DNA of 64,000 bases from Streptosporangiaceae bacterium NEAU-GS5 (GTDB lineage Bacteria; Actinomycetota; Actinomycetes; Streptosporangiales; Streptosporangiaceae). Position numbers and translations under genes: made by a program. Where the stretch lies: NCBI GenBank assembly GCA_017592665.1, contig JAGFNW010000024.1, positions 1-64,000 of the forward strand, written 5' to 3'. The notes under the pieces are model-generated. The model saw only the letters and a list, made by a program, of their open reading frames with translations. It was not told the DNA's origin and made no database searches. Shown here piece after piece: positions 38,084 to 47,897 of the stretch. Positions within the stretch are counted from its first letter, which is position 1. Each line of letters begins with the position of its first letter.

Positions 38084-38659
38084 GTGTCCATCCCTGACGA
38101 CCGGGCGATCTATCCGTCCGAACAAATCCTCTGGACGGGACAGCCCACCCGTTATCCGGTCTTTGATGCGGGCGACGTGTTCCTGGTTCCGTTCACCCTG
38201 ATCTGGTGCGGATTCGCGATCTTCTGGGAATCGTCCGTGATCGCGGGTGGCGCCGGGTCCCTGTTCGTCGTCTGGGGAATCCCGTTCGTGCTGGTCGGCC
38301 TGTACATGGCGGTGGGACGGCTGGTCGTCCGCCGGCTGAACCTGCGCTCGGCGCACTACTACCTCACCGACCAGCGTGTGGTCATCACCACGGGCTTTCC
38401 CACGAAACGCACGCTGTCGGAGTGGGTGGCCCACCTTCCCCCGCCCGTGCTCAAGACCAGGCCCGACGGATCCGGCTCGATCGCCTTCGGATCGTTTCCC
38501 ACCTCCAACTTCTTCCGCACCGGCATGGGGAATCGCGGCTGGGGCACGTTCCTGCGGCAGGACCATGAGCTCGTGCTGCGCGACGTGCCGAACGCGATGG
38601 GGGTGTGCGAGATGATCGTTCAGGCGCAGCGGGCAGGGCGTGCCGGGGGGACCGACTGA
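38084..38659 (+). CDS. Membrane protein with PH-like domain, unknown function
   Basis: About 191 residues. Two transmembrane segments near residues 28-75 (LVPFTLIWCGFAIFWES, LFVVWGIPFVLVGLYMAVG) lead to a beta-rich segment (SAHYYLTDQRVVITTGFPTK) typical of bacterial PH (bPH2/YdbT-like) membrane proteins. No known role. Start uncertain: GTG 38084 (MSIPDDRAIYPSEQILWTG) is used as the family-like start; a TTG at 38048 is in frame. Confidence 0.7.
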   Translation: MSIPDDRAIYPSEQILWTGQPTRYPVFDAGDVFLVPFTLIWCGFAIFWESSVIAGGAGSLFVVWGIPFVLVGLYMAVGRLVVRRLNLRSAHYYLTDQRVVITTGFPTKRTLSEWVAHLPPPVLKTRPDGSGSIAFGSFPTSNFFRTGMGNRGWGTFLRQDHELVLRDVPNAMGVCEMIVQAQRAGRAGGTD

Positions 38660-38680
38660 CCGGCCGCCCTTCCCTGGACA

Positions 38681-39697
38681 TCACCGGCTACGGCCGGACA
38701 GATATTCGGCTCCCTGGGCGCGCATTCGGGCGTGCATGCCGTCGTAGACCGCGGGCGAGCCGAGGTAGGACTTGGCCACCTTGGCGAGCATCGTGTAGTT
38801 GGTGTCGCAGACGTTGCCCACCGGCGCCAGGCCGACCTGGCTGACCAGCTGATAGGCGTCGAGCGTGTCGAGGCCGGTCAGCTCGGCCGCCCAGGTGACC
38901 AGGTCGTGCTGGCTGATCCGGTAGGCGTCCTCGAGCGGCCGGGCCGAGCCGGTCGACATCACGTACGCGTCGTCCTCCAGGCGCGGCCACGGCGTGCCGA
39001 CGCCCTTGATGAGGTCGACCGCGACCACGGTGTTCATGGCCGACTCGACGGCCGTGCCGCAGACCTCGCCCTCGCCCTGGCGGCCGTGGCCGTCGCCGAG
39101 GGCGAACAGCGCGCCCTCGACGTTGACCCCGAAGTACGCGGTGACTCCGGCGCGCATCTCGGGGGTGTCCATGTTGCCGCCGTGGGCGTCCGGTGTGATC
39201 GTCATCCGGGCCTCGAAGGCGGCCGGGGCCACCCCGACCGTGCCGTGCATCGGATCGAGCGGCATCTCCACGGTGAAGTCGCTGCGCCGCGCGTGGAAGA
39301 CGGCGACGTTCCGCGCCTTGTCGATGTCGTAGCGCCAGACCCGCTCCTCGAGCGGCGGCTGCAGGGTCGCCGTCGTGTGCGTGCTGGTCAGCGCGCCGAA
39401 CAGGGGGAACGTGGTGGACACGGCCCAGTCCCTGGCCGGCTCGATCGCGATGAAGTGCAGCGCCAGCGTGTCGCCCGGCTCGGCCCCCTCGACGAAGAAC
39501 GGCCCGCTCACCGGATTGAGGTAGGGGAACTCGCAGACCACGGACGCCAGGTCGTCCACCGACTGGACCAGCCCGCCGAAGCAGTCCTCGGTGTAGACCT
39601 CGAGGATCGTGCCGGGGGCGATGGTCGCGACCGGCGCCCTTCCTCCGAACGTGTAGGCGAGCTCGTCCTTCTCCGGCCGGTAGGACACGACGTTCAC
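38681..39697 (-). CDS. Acetamidase/formamidase family protein
   Basis: A 338-residue FmdA_AmdA family hydrolase that releases ammonia from short amides. Conserved pieces: GPFFVEGAEPGDTLALHF, HGGNMDTPEMRAGVTAYFGV, VEGALFALGDGHGRQGEGEV. Start GTG 39697 with GAGGAGG upstream overlaps the permease stop (GTGA). Third gene of the sensor-permease-amidase set, so its substrate is probably an amide imported by the permease. Confidence 0.9.
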   Translation of the reverse strand: MNVVSYRPEKDELAYTFGGRAPVATIAPGTILEVYTEDCFGGLVQSVDDLASVVCEFPYLNPVSGPFFVEGAEPGDTLALHFIAIEPARDWAVSTTFPLFGALTSTHTTATLQPPLEERVWRYDIDKARNVAVFHARRSDFTVEMPLDPMHGTVGVAPAAFEARMTITPDAHGGNMDTPEMRAGVTAYFGVNVEGALFALGDGHGRQGEGEVCGTAVESAMNTVVAVDLIKGVGTPWPRLEDDAYVMSTGSARPLEDAYRISQHDLVTWAAELTGLDTLDAYQLVSQVGLAPVGNVCDTNYTMLAKVAKSYLGSPAVYDGMHARMRAQGAEYLSGRSR

Positions 39698-41082
39698 TGA
39701 TTGACCTCCTCGGTCATTCCGGACAGGACGGGGCGGCGGCGGAAGACGTACATGAGGATCAGGATGATCACGCCGACGCCGAGCCAGGCGAAGCCGAGCC
39801 GCTGGGCCGCGATGCTGGCGTTGAAGACCACGAACACGAGGATCGCGAAGCCGATGACCGGCGCGATCAAATGCCGCCACCAGTCCCTGCTACCCTGCCG
39901 GACCACGTAATGCACCACGACCGAGACGTGGAGGGCGAGGAACGCGGTCATCGCCCCGAAGTTGACCAGCTGGCTGAGGAGCTGGATCCCGTCATCCCGC
40001 GTGGCCATGTAGACGCCGAGGATGAGCGAGACGACCGCCACCAGGAACGTGGCGTTGACCGGCACCTGGTGCCGCGCGTTGATCCTGGACAGGAACCGCG
40101 GCAGCTGCCGGTCGCGTGCCATCGCGAACAGCAGCCGTGACGTCGCCGCCTGCGCCACCAGCGAGTTGGCGAAGCCCCACGCGATGGCCGTGGCGACGGT
40201 GGTCAGCACGCTCAGCCAGTGACCCCCGGCGTACTCGGCCGCGTCGTAGAAGGCGGTCCCGGGCTTGTCGCCACTCGCGATCACTCCGGCGCGGTCAGGA
40301 ACGAGCAGCGCCGCGACCCAGGTCTGCACCACGAACAGCGCTCCGGCCACGCCGAGCGCGGCCACCATCGACCGGCCGAGCCTCCGGGCCTCCTCACGGC
40401 TCTCCTCGGCCAGCATGGAGATGCCGTCGAACCCGAGGAACGACAGCACCGCGAGCGCCACCGCGCCGAGGATGGCCGACCAGGAGAACGCCGAGGAGTC
40501 GAACACGGGGCTGAAGGCGGGCGCCTGGCCCTTGCCCTGGCCGAGTGCGATGAGCCCGACCACTATGAAGATCGCCAGCACGATCAGCTCGGCGACCAGC
40601 ATGATCCGGTTCGCGCGGGCCGTCATCTGGATGCCCAGATAGTTGACCACGGTGTTGAGCAGCACGAACGCCACGATCCAGAGCCAGATCGGGATCCCCG
40701 GCACAGACGAGTGCATCGCGGTGCCGGCGACGAGGTAGAGCAGGCCGGGGACCAGCACGTAGTCGAGCAGGATCACCCACCCGGCCAGGAAGCCGACGGG
40801 CGCCGCGATGCCGCGCCCGGCGTAGGTGTAGACCGAGCCGGCCATCGGGAAGGCCCGGGCCATCTGCGCGTACGACAGGGCGCTGAAGGCCATCGCGACC
40901 ATGCCGATGATGTAGGCGAGGGCGATCATGCCGTTGGCCTTGGCGAAGACGCCGCCGAAGATGCCGAACGGTGCGATCGGGACCATGAAGATCAGGCCAT
41001 AGATGAGCAGGTCGGCGAAGCTCAGCGAGCGCCGCAGTTCCTGCTTGTAGCCAAAGCTCTCGATTGATGGCTCAGCGGACAC
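39694..41082 (-). CDS. APC family permease
   Basis: A 462-residue transporter with about 12 transmembrane helices; N-terminal helix LLIYGLIFMVPIAPFGIFGG, LSYAQMARAFPMAGSVYTYA (APC signature) and a polar last loop. APC members move amino acids, amines or related amides by proton symport. GTG 41082 with AAGGAG upstream. Flanked by the AmiC-like sensor (76 bases upstream) and the amidase, which suggests an amide or amine substrate. Confidence 0.9.
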   Translation of the reverse strand: MSAEPSIESFGYKQELRRSLSFADLLIYGLIFMVPIAPFGIFGGVFAKANGMIALAYIIGMVAMAFSALSYAQMARAFPMAGSVYTYAGRGIAAPVGFLAGWVILLDYVLVPGLLYLVAGTAMHSSVPGIPIWLWIVAFVLLNTVVNYLGIQMTARANRIMLVAELIVLAIFIVVGLIALGQGKGQAPAFSPVFDSSAFSWSAILGAVALAVLSFLGFDGISMLAEESREEARRLGRSMVAALGVAGALFVVQTWVAALLVPDRAGVIASGDKPGTAFYDAAEYAGGHWLSVLTTVATAIAWGFANSLVAQAATSRLLFAMARDRQLPRFLSRINARHQVPVNATFLVAVVSLILGVYMATRDDGIQLLSQLVNFGAMTAFLALHVSVVVHYVVRQGSRDWWRHLIAPVIGFAILVFVVFNASIAAQRLGFAWLGVGVIILILMYVFRRRPVLSGMTEEVNQ

Positions 41083-41158
41083 GGGCTGCTCCTTACACGA
41101 GGGGGCAGCCGTACCATAGATCCGATGGTTGAATTAGAAAAGTTTTCTGTCGGAAGAT
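41083..41158. promoter_or_regulatory. AT-rich gap with perfect palindrome before the permease
   Basis: AGAAAAGTTTTCT (41136-41148), six perfect A/T-rich pairs around one base, stands out in this genome. It lies about 55 bases upstream of the permease start and just after the sensor gene, so it may control permease-amidase expression or mark a processing or termination point. Confidence 0.45.
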
Positions 41159-42235
41159 TTACACGGAGGTGATCACGTCGAAACCCAGCCCGTCGGCCCG
41201 GCCCAGGTAGACGCGCTTTCGCACATGGCGGCCGGTCAGCGTGATCTCGCCGCGGCCGCCCACGACGGTCGTGCCGTCGGCGTGCCGGTCGAAGGCGGGG
41301 ACCGCGAACGAACCGGCCCTGGCGGCGAGCGCCGCCACCATCCGCACCCCCTCGTAGCTGCCGTGGCCGTGCGCGTTGAGCGCCGGGGCGTGCGGGCCGA
41401 ATCTGGCCGCGTAACGTTCCGCCAGGCTGAGGCCGGCGTCGGTGGTGAGGCTGCCGAAGTAGCCCATCGACGCGTACAGGTCGCCCGTGTCGTCGCCGCC
41501 GATGCCGAGCAGGCCGTGCTCCTCCAGCGCGCCGCAGAGCCGGGCGCAGGTCAGCCCGCTCCGCGCGTACGCCCGGTTGAACCGGATGAGGTCGCTGCCG
41601 ATGAGCGTGAGCAGGATGGCGTCCGGGCGGGCCGCCGCGATCTCCTCCAGCAGCCGTTCCACGGAGGCCAGGCCGTACGGGATGAATCGCTCGCCGACGA
41701 GGACGGGCAGCCGTGGGCGCGCCGCGGCGTGCACCAGGCGCGGCCAGACGTAGTCGTTGCCCACCAGGAACCAGCGCCGCGCCCTGCGGTGCCCGACCAG
41801 CCAGTCGATGGCCGGGGTGACCTGGTCGCCCGCGGTCTCGCCGAGGTAGTAGACGCCGGGCGCGCGGCCGCCGCCCTCATATGGTGGCGTGTAGACGTAG
41901 GGCGCCCGCCCGCCGATCGCCCGGCCCACCGCGAGCCGCACGTCGCTCGCGTGGATCCCCACCACAGCCTGTACGGCTCGCGCCGCGACGAGCGCGCCCA
42001 CCTCGGCCGCGACCTCGCCGGGAGCGCGTCCGCCGTCGACCAGGACCAGCTCGACGGGTCGCCCGAGCACCCCGCCGGACGCGTTGACCTCGTCCGCGGC
42101 GAGCGTGGCGCAGTTGACGGCGCACGGCCCCACCAGGCCGAGCACCCCCGACAACGGCACGACCAGCGCCACCCGCGTTGTCTCCGCAGGTATCAGATGC
42201 GCTTCCAACGTCTCAATGATCAGGCTCGTGGCCAC
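41159..42235 (-). CDS. AmiC/UrtA-like amide-binding protein without signal peptide (probable cytoplasmic sensor)
   Basis: A 358-residue periplasmic-binding-protein fold of the UrtA/AmiC branch. TRVALVVPLSGVLGLVGPCA, LAADEVNASGGVLGRPVELV, YYLGETAGDQVTPAIDWLVG and WFLVGNDYVWPRLVHAAAR parallel UrtA ([11 protein letters not shown]) of this same window. It lacks any signal peptide or lipobox, as does Pseudomonas AmiC, the amide sensor that restrains the antiterminator AmiR. No AmiR-like ANTAR protein is in this window. It heads the permease-amidase cluster. Start GTG 42235 is tentative. Confidence 0.85.
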   Translation of the reverse strand: MATSLIIETLEAHLIPAETTRVALVVPLSGVLGLVGPCAVNCATLAADEVNASGGVLGRPVELVLVDGGRAPGEVAAEVGALVAARAVQAVVGIHASDVRLAVGRAIGGRAPYVYTPPYEGGGRAPGVYYLGETAGDQVTPAIDWLVGHRRARRWFLVGNDYVWPRLVHAAARPRLPVLVGERFIPYGLASVERLLEEIAAARPDAILLTLIGSDLIRFNRAYARSGLTCARLCGALEEHGLLGIGGDDTGDLYASMGYFGSLTTDAGLSLAERYAARFGPHAPALNAHGHGSYEGVRMVAALAARAGSFAVPAFDRHADGTTVVGGRGEITLTGRHVRKRVYLGRADGLGFDVITSV

Positions 42236-42247
42236 GGGGAAGAGTAT

Positions 42248-42304
42248 CCTCCTCCCGCACGGCGAGGTGTGGGCGAGTACGTGGGCGCGTTGAGCGGGAG
42301 GAGG
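42248..42304. promoter_or_regulatory. Divergent AmiC-like / MarR gap with 11-bp inverted repeat
   Basis: CCTCCTCCCGC (42248-42258) and GCGGGAGGAGG (42294-42304) are exact inverses, each also forming the ribosome site of one divergent gene. In a long plus-strand transcript the pair could fold and hide the MarR ribosome site. Confidence 0.4.
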
Positions 42305-42309
42305 CGGCG

Positions 42310-42759
42310 GTGACGAGGCTGCGAGGCTCCCTGGCCTACCTGTTGAGCCGTGCGGAGCGCGGGGTCAACAAGGAACTCGGCGCTGCGCTGGCGGCGGGCG
42401 GGATCACGGTCGAGCAGTGGCGCATCCTGCAGGCCCTCGCCGACGGCCGCGGCCACTGCATGGGCGATCTCGCGCGGGCGGCGCTGATGCCCCATCCGAC
42501 CCTGACCAAGGCGGTCGACCGGCTCGTCGACCGCTCGCTGGTCTATCGCGGCCAGGATCCCGACGACCGCCGCAAGGTCGCCGTCTTCCTGGCCGACCGG
42601 GCCCGTGACATGCTCGCCCGCCTGGAGGGCGAGCTGGCCGAGCACCAGCGCCGAGTGGTGGCCGCCTTCGGCGAGGAGCGCGCCGCCCACCTCATGCGCG
42701 AACTCGAGGCGCTGGCCAGCGCGCTCCACGAAGAACCCCAGACCAAACCCCAGCCCTAA
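42310..42759 (+). CDS. MarR family transcriptional regulator
   Basis: A 149-residue winged-helix regulator: LSRAERGVNKELGAALAAGG, ITVEQWRILQALADGRGHCM, GDLARAALMPHPTLTKAVDRL, then the wing (RSLVYRGQDPDDRRKVAVFL, DxRRxxV motif). GTG 42310 with GGGAGGAGG. Divergent from the AmiC-like gene, so it may control the amide operon; ligand unknown. Its C-terminal tail leads straight into the repeat-rich island. Confidence 0.9.
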   Translation: MTRLRGSLAYLLSRAERGVNKELGAALAAGGITVEQWRILQALADGRGHCMGDLARAALMPHPTLTKAVDRLVDRSLVYRGQDPDDRRKVAVFLADRARDMLARLEGELAEHQRRVVAAFGEERAAHLMRELEALASALHEEPQTKPQP

Positions 42760-43045
42760 GCCGAAGCCAAGCCCCGTTTCCAACCCTGCCCTCACCCACC
42801 CCATAGACGGGCAGACGTTCCCCAGCCCCCCACCCCAGCCCCCGCCCCCCCGCCCGGCCGTTTCCTCGCCCGCCCGTCTCCTCGCCCCGCGCCCGCCGCC
42901 GCCCCCTCGCCCGGCTGTCTCCTCGCCCGCCCGTCTCGTCGCCCGCCCGGCTGTCTCCTCGCCACTGGCCGCCCCCTCGCCCCACCGCCCGCCGCCGCCC
43001 ACCGTCCCCTTGCCCCAGCTGTCGCCTCGCGGGTCCGAACAGTTG
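42760..43045. repeat. Very C-rich region with imperfect repeats
   Basis: A pyrimidine-rich tract with recurring CCTCGCCCGCCCG(T/G)CTC(C/G)TCGCC and GGCTGTCTCCTCGCC units. Open frames over it (Pro/Arg/Ser on one strand, AGEETAGRGGGG on the other) are low-complexity shadows and no start or ribosome site is convincing. Nothing codes here that I can support. Confidence 0.6.
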
Positions 43046-43183
43046 CCCTGAACCGGCAGCCCGCGGCTGACCGCGCCGGACCAGTCGCCCTGAACCGGCA
43101 GCCCGCGGCCGACCGCGCCGGACCAATTCCCCAGAACCGGCAGCCCGCGGCTGACCGCCCTGGACCGGCAGCCCGCGAACTGT
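43046..43183. repeat. 42-bp tandem repeat, about 3.3 copies
   Basis: Units start at 43046, 43088 and 43130 (CCCTGAACCGGCAGCCCGCG ...), followed by a partial copy at 43165. Copies differ at a few bases. 42 is a multiple of three, but no coding frame is supported. Confidence 0.85.
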
Positions 43184-43265
43184 CCTCGGACCCGCCGCGC
43201 CGGGCACAGGCCGGATGCCCGGAAACGGGACCGGGCTGGAACGCCTGCCGGCTGGCGGCCTGTCC

Positions 43266-43505
43266 CTAGTGGTGGTGCCTCCGGCGGGGGCGCTCCGACT
43301 CCGGGATGGTGCCGCCCCATCTCTGTCTGCCCCCGACCCTGGGCGAGCTCAGCAGACCGTCTCCTTCGGCTCAAGCCCGGCCGTGCGGGTTGGCGTCCGC
43401 GTGCTGTGGAAGGTGCCTGTGCTGATGGACACGCGAGGCCGGGCTTGCCCCTTCGTCACCGGCCTGCTTCTGCTTCGCTCCGGGTCGACGGCGGACGGGA
43501 TGGGG
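43266..43505 (+). repeat. Left arm of a 240-bp inverted repeat
   Basis: Begins CTAGTGGTGGTGCCTCCGGC and ends GACGGGATGGGG. Aligns end to end with the reverse complement of 44461-44700, about 90% identical by eye, with two short patches of substitutions. Confidence 0.9.
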
Positions 43506-44019
43506 CTTGAGGGGTGCGCGGCGCTGCGGCGAGGCCGCTTACACCTTTCGTGGGTTTGTATTTCGGGGCAGGCCATAATCTCGGCTTCGGTCCCATGCAG
43601 GCCGGTCTGTTTCGGGCTGGTTCACGCCGCCGTCAGGGCCACCGACACCCGCGTTTGTGGCTGGGCGTCGGCCGGGCGGGCCCGCGTTGACATGCGCGGG
43701 CATGCGGATCTTTCTTGTCGTCCGTGTGGCACATTTCCCGGGGTCGGAAAGCGTTTGCTTTGTGTCATAGGGACGACAAGTGAGATCGCGCTCTGCCAGG
43801 CGTGACCTGGGCTGTCACCGGACAGCCGACGGCCTGCCACCGGGTTTGCCGCTGGGCTGTCGGCGGCGAGGACCGAAACCCCGCCGTGCCGCACCCAGGC
43901 CGGAACCAGCCTGCCCGGACCCGGGAAAAAGCGATCAAAACCGACCTGGGCGGGCTGGAGGCCATGCCGGGCGATCAGCAGAGCCGGGGCCGATATCCCG
44001 AACCCGGCGCCGCACTCGC

Positions 44020-44400
44020 CGCTGGAAGAGCATGCCGCGCGAGAGGGACGCATCATCGCGCGGGGAGAGCGCGCGCCGCGCGAGAAAAGCACGCCGCGCG
44101 AGAGAAAGGACGAGCCGCGCGAGGGGACGGGCCGCGTGCTCAGGGAAGAGCGCCACGGGAGAAGAGCATTCGGGCCAGGGGGACGCGTCGCGTGCTCGGG
44201 GAAGAGCGCGCCACGGGAGAAGAGCATGTCGCGGGAGAGGGGCATGTCGCGCGGGAAGGGCGTCGCGTGACGTGAGAGCGGCGTGTCGCGGGAGAAGGGC
44301 ATGCCGCGGGGGAGAGGGATGTGCTGGGCGGGAAGAGCATGCCGCGCGAGAGGGACGCGCCCGCGAGAAGCTCGCCCCGCGCGGTGGAGGGCGCGCCGTT
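44020..44400. repeat. Degenerate ~18-bp tandem array inside the inverted repeat
   Basis: About 18-20 drifting copies of a purine-rich unit close to GGGCATGYCGCGSGAGAA. The segment GGAAGAGCATGCCGCGCGAG is found exactly near both ends (about 44023 and 44331). Strong strand bias (purines on plus). Confidence 0.7.
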
Positions 44401-44460
44401 GACATGGGCGCGAGCCCCTCGCGGTATACGTGTGACGCGCGTGCGTCATGCCTGACCTGG

Positions 44461-44700
44461 CCCCTTCCCGTCTGCCGTCGACCCGGAGCGAAGCAGAAGC
44501 GGGCCGGTGACGAAGGGGCAAGCCCGGCCTCGCGTGTGCATGAGCCCGGCACTCTTCCACAGCAACCCGGACGCCAACCCGCACGGCCGGGCTTGAGCCG
44601 TAGGAGACGGTCTGCTGAGCTCGCCAAGGGTCGGGGGCAGACAGGAAGGGGATCCCCTTCCCGGAGTTGGAGCGCCCCCGCCGGAGGCATAACCACTAGT
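44461..44700 (-). repeat. Right arm of the 240-bp inverted repeat
   Basis: Mirror copy of 43266-43505. Ends with ACTAGT at the outer boundary. Same length as the left arm, no indel larger than a base or two. Confidence 0.9.
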
Positions 44701-44816
44701 CCCCGCTGGAGGCACCCTCGGTCGGGTAGGTCTAGCCCCGGCCGGAGGCACTCGCGGCTAGGTCAGTTCCCGCCGGAGGCACCCTTGGCTGGGGCTTCGC
44801 CTCCGGCGGCAACGTC
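44674..44816. repeat. Repeated CCGCCGGAGGCA motifs
   Basis: CCCCGCCGGAGGCA-type motif occurs four times at ~27-35-bp spacing (about 44674, 44701, 44736, 44767), closed by the inverted form GCCTCCGGCGGC near 44800. The same motif is in the left arm (43275). Resembles short intergenic repeat families. Confidence 0.65.
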
Positions 44817-45036
44817 ATGTTTCTAGGCTCCCTGGTTCTCGGCCCCTGGTTCTCGGTACTGGCGCTCGGCTGTCGGTGGCTGCTCAATTGGGTGGGGTCG
44901 GGGCCTGGGCGCGGGCTGGGGGGATCGGGCTTCGGGACGGGCTGGGACCCATCCCGTGCTCGGTGTCTACGTCGTCGGGCAGTTGGCCGAGCGGCACGGC
45001 ATCGGGGGTCACGGGCTGGGCTGGGACGGGCTGGGC

Positions 45037-46314
<1,278 letters not shown>

Positions 46315-46430
46315 GGTGTTGAGCACTCCTTTGTACTCGTCGTCTACCCGCATGATCGAAGCAGGGCTTCAGGGGTAGGGATATGTCCCGGATCGCAGGA
46401 AAGCGCCTGGGGTTTTCGTACCTTTGGGGG

Positions 46431-47897
46431 ATGGACGTGCCGGAGCTTGTGGTCGGGCCGATGCTGCGGAGGGTCGACGGCGACCTCGCGACGATCTGGA
46501 TGGAGACCAGCGCGCCGTGCGCCGTCACCGTCGCGACCGTGGACGCCAGGGCGGAGGAGCACACCTTCACCGTCCACGGGCACCACTACGTCGTGCTCGA
46601 CCTGCCCGTGCACAGCTCGGTGCCTTACTGGGTGGAGCTGGACGGGGCCGAGGTGTGGCCGGTCCCCGGTTTCCCGCCGAGCGTCGTGCGCCCGCTGGAC
46701 TCGCTCCGGACCTTCGTCTTCGGGTCGTGCCGAAGGGTCGGCCCGGCCGGCGGCGAAGACGCGCTCAGCGCCTACGCGGTCGGCCGCGCCGGCGCGGGGG
46801 AGCTGCCTGATCTGCTGCTCATGCTCGGTGATCAAGTGTACGCCGACGAGCTCACCCCCGACATGATCGCCTACATTCGCAAGCACCGTGACGACGGGCC
46901 CGACGAGGTCGTGTCGTTCGACGAGTACGCCGAGCTCTACCGGCAGGCCTGGAGCGACCCGACGGTGCGGTGGCTGATGTCCACCGTCCCGACGTTGATG
47001 ATCTTCGATGACCACGACATCCGCGACGACTGGAACACCTCCCTCGCCTGGCGGGAGAAGATGGCGCAGGTGCCGTGGTGGCCGCGCCGGATCGTCTCCG
47101 GCCTCGGGTCGTACTACGTCTACCAGCACCTCGGCAACCTGCCGAAGCACCTGCGGGACGCCGACCCCATCCTCGCCGCGCTGAAGGCCGGCGACGGAGA
47201 TGAGCGCCTCGACGAGTTCGCCGCGCGGGCCGACGCCGACCCCGGCTCGGCGCGCTGGAGCTACTACCAGGACTTCGGCCGCACCCGGCTGCTGATGGCC
47301 GACAGCCGCGCGGGTCGCCTCCTCGAGCCCGGCAAACGCCGGATACTCGGCGACTGGGACTGGTTCGAGCAGACCGCGTCGGCCGACGTCGACACCCTGG
47401 TCATGGGCTCGTCGCTGCCGGCCATGCTGCCCAGCCTCATCCATCACGCGGAGCGCTGGAACGAATGGGCGTGCGAGAACCGCGTCGTCGGCCGCGCCGC
47501 CGAGTGGCTGCGCCAGTTCCTCGACCTGGAGCACTGGGCCGCGTTCCGCTGGTCGTTCGACGACCTGGCCCGGATCCTGACCAGCGCGCCCGCGCGGCGG
47601 ATCCTGCTGCTGTCCGGAGACGTCCATTACTCCTATCTGGCCACGGTCAAGGGCCGCCCGATCCACCAGCTGGTCTGCTCGCCGATCCGCAACCCGCTGG
47701 GCGCCCCGCTGCGCTGGGCCAACGCGTTCGCGGCCGCGCTGGCCTTCCTCACTCACATGATCAAGTCGTCGCTGCGCTGGAAGATCTGGCGCGGCCCGTG
47801 GTTCGGCAACATGGTCACGGCCGTGGAGCTGACGCCGGAGCAGACCAGTGTCACCTGGCTCGGCTCCGGCGCCCCGGTCGGCTCACAGGTCCTGTAG
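46431..47897 (+). CDS. PhoD-like metallophosphatase
   Basis: A 488-residue phosphodiesterase-like enzyme. N-terminal Fn3/PhoD_N-like beta domain (VVGPMLRRVDGDLATIWMET), then the metallophosphatase core: VFGSCRRVGPAGGED, LLLMLGDQVYADELTPD, LMIFDDHDIRDDWNTS and ILLLSGDVHYSYLATVKG. No Tat or Sec signal is visible at ATG 46431, unlike secreted PhoD; it may be cytoplasmic. Alternative in-frame start at 46383. It converges with rocD (15-base overlap). Confidence 0.88.
   Translation: MDVPELVVGPMLRRVDGDLATIWMETSAPCAVTVATVDARAEEHTFTVHGHHYVVLDLPVHSSVPYWVELDGAEVWPVPGFPPSVVRPLDSLRTFVFGSCRRVGPAGGEDALSAYAVGRAGAGELPDLLLMLGDQVYADELTPDMIAYIRKHRDDGPDEVVSFDEYAELYRQAWSDPTVRWLMSTVPTLMIFDDHDIRDDWNTSLAWREKMAQVPWWPRRIVSGLGSYYVYQHLGNLPKHLRDADPILAALKAGDGDERLDEFAARADADPGSARWSYYQDFGRTRLLMADSRAGRLLEPGKRRILGDWDWFEQTASADVDTLVMGSSLPAMLPSLIHHAERWNEWACENRVVGRAAEWLRQFLDLEHWAAFRWSFDDLARILTSAPARRILLLSGDVHYSYLATVKGRPIHQLVCSPIRNPLGAPLRWANAFAAALAFLTHMIKSSLRWKIWRGPWFGNMVTAVELTPEQTSVTWLGSGAPVGSQVL

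Larger units (their letters stand above)
43184..45036. other. Gene-free repeat island (contains the inverted repeats and arrays listed)
   Basis: No frame on either strand looks like a real protein: long open frames are Arg/Ala/Gly or Pro/Ser/Arg strings with no family resemblance. The pieces are the 240-bp left arm (43266-43505), an inner segment, the degenerate ~18-bp array (44020-44400), the right arm (44461-44700) and a motif-rich tail (44674-44816). TTGACATG occurs at about 43687 and 44399 in the same orientation and could be promoter remnants. From 44817 to 45036 I see nothing beyond simple G-rich runs. Confidence 0.6.

Noticed and set aside
42220-43374. Long minus-strand frame over MarR and the C-rich tract
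   Set aside because: Antisense to a clear MarR gene; rest is Gly/Arg repeat translation.
43622-44584. Long minus-strand open frame rich in SRDMPLSRDMLFSRG-type repeats
   Set aside because: It is the translation of the degenerate ~18-bp array and right inverted-repeat arm; low complexity, no ribosome site, no family resemblance.
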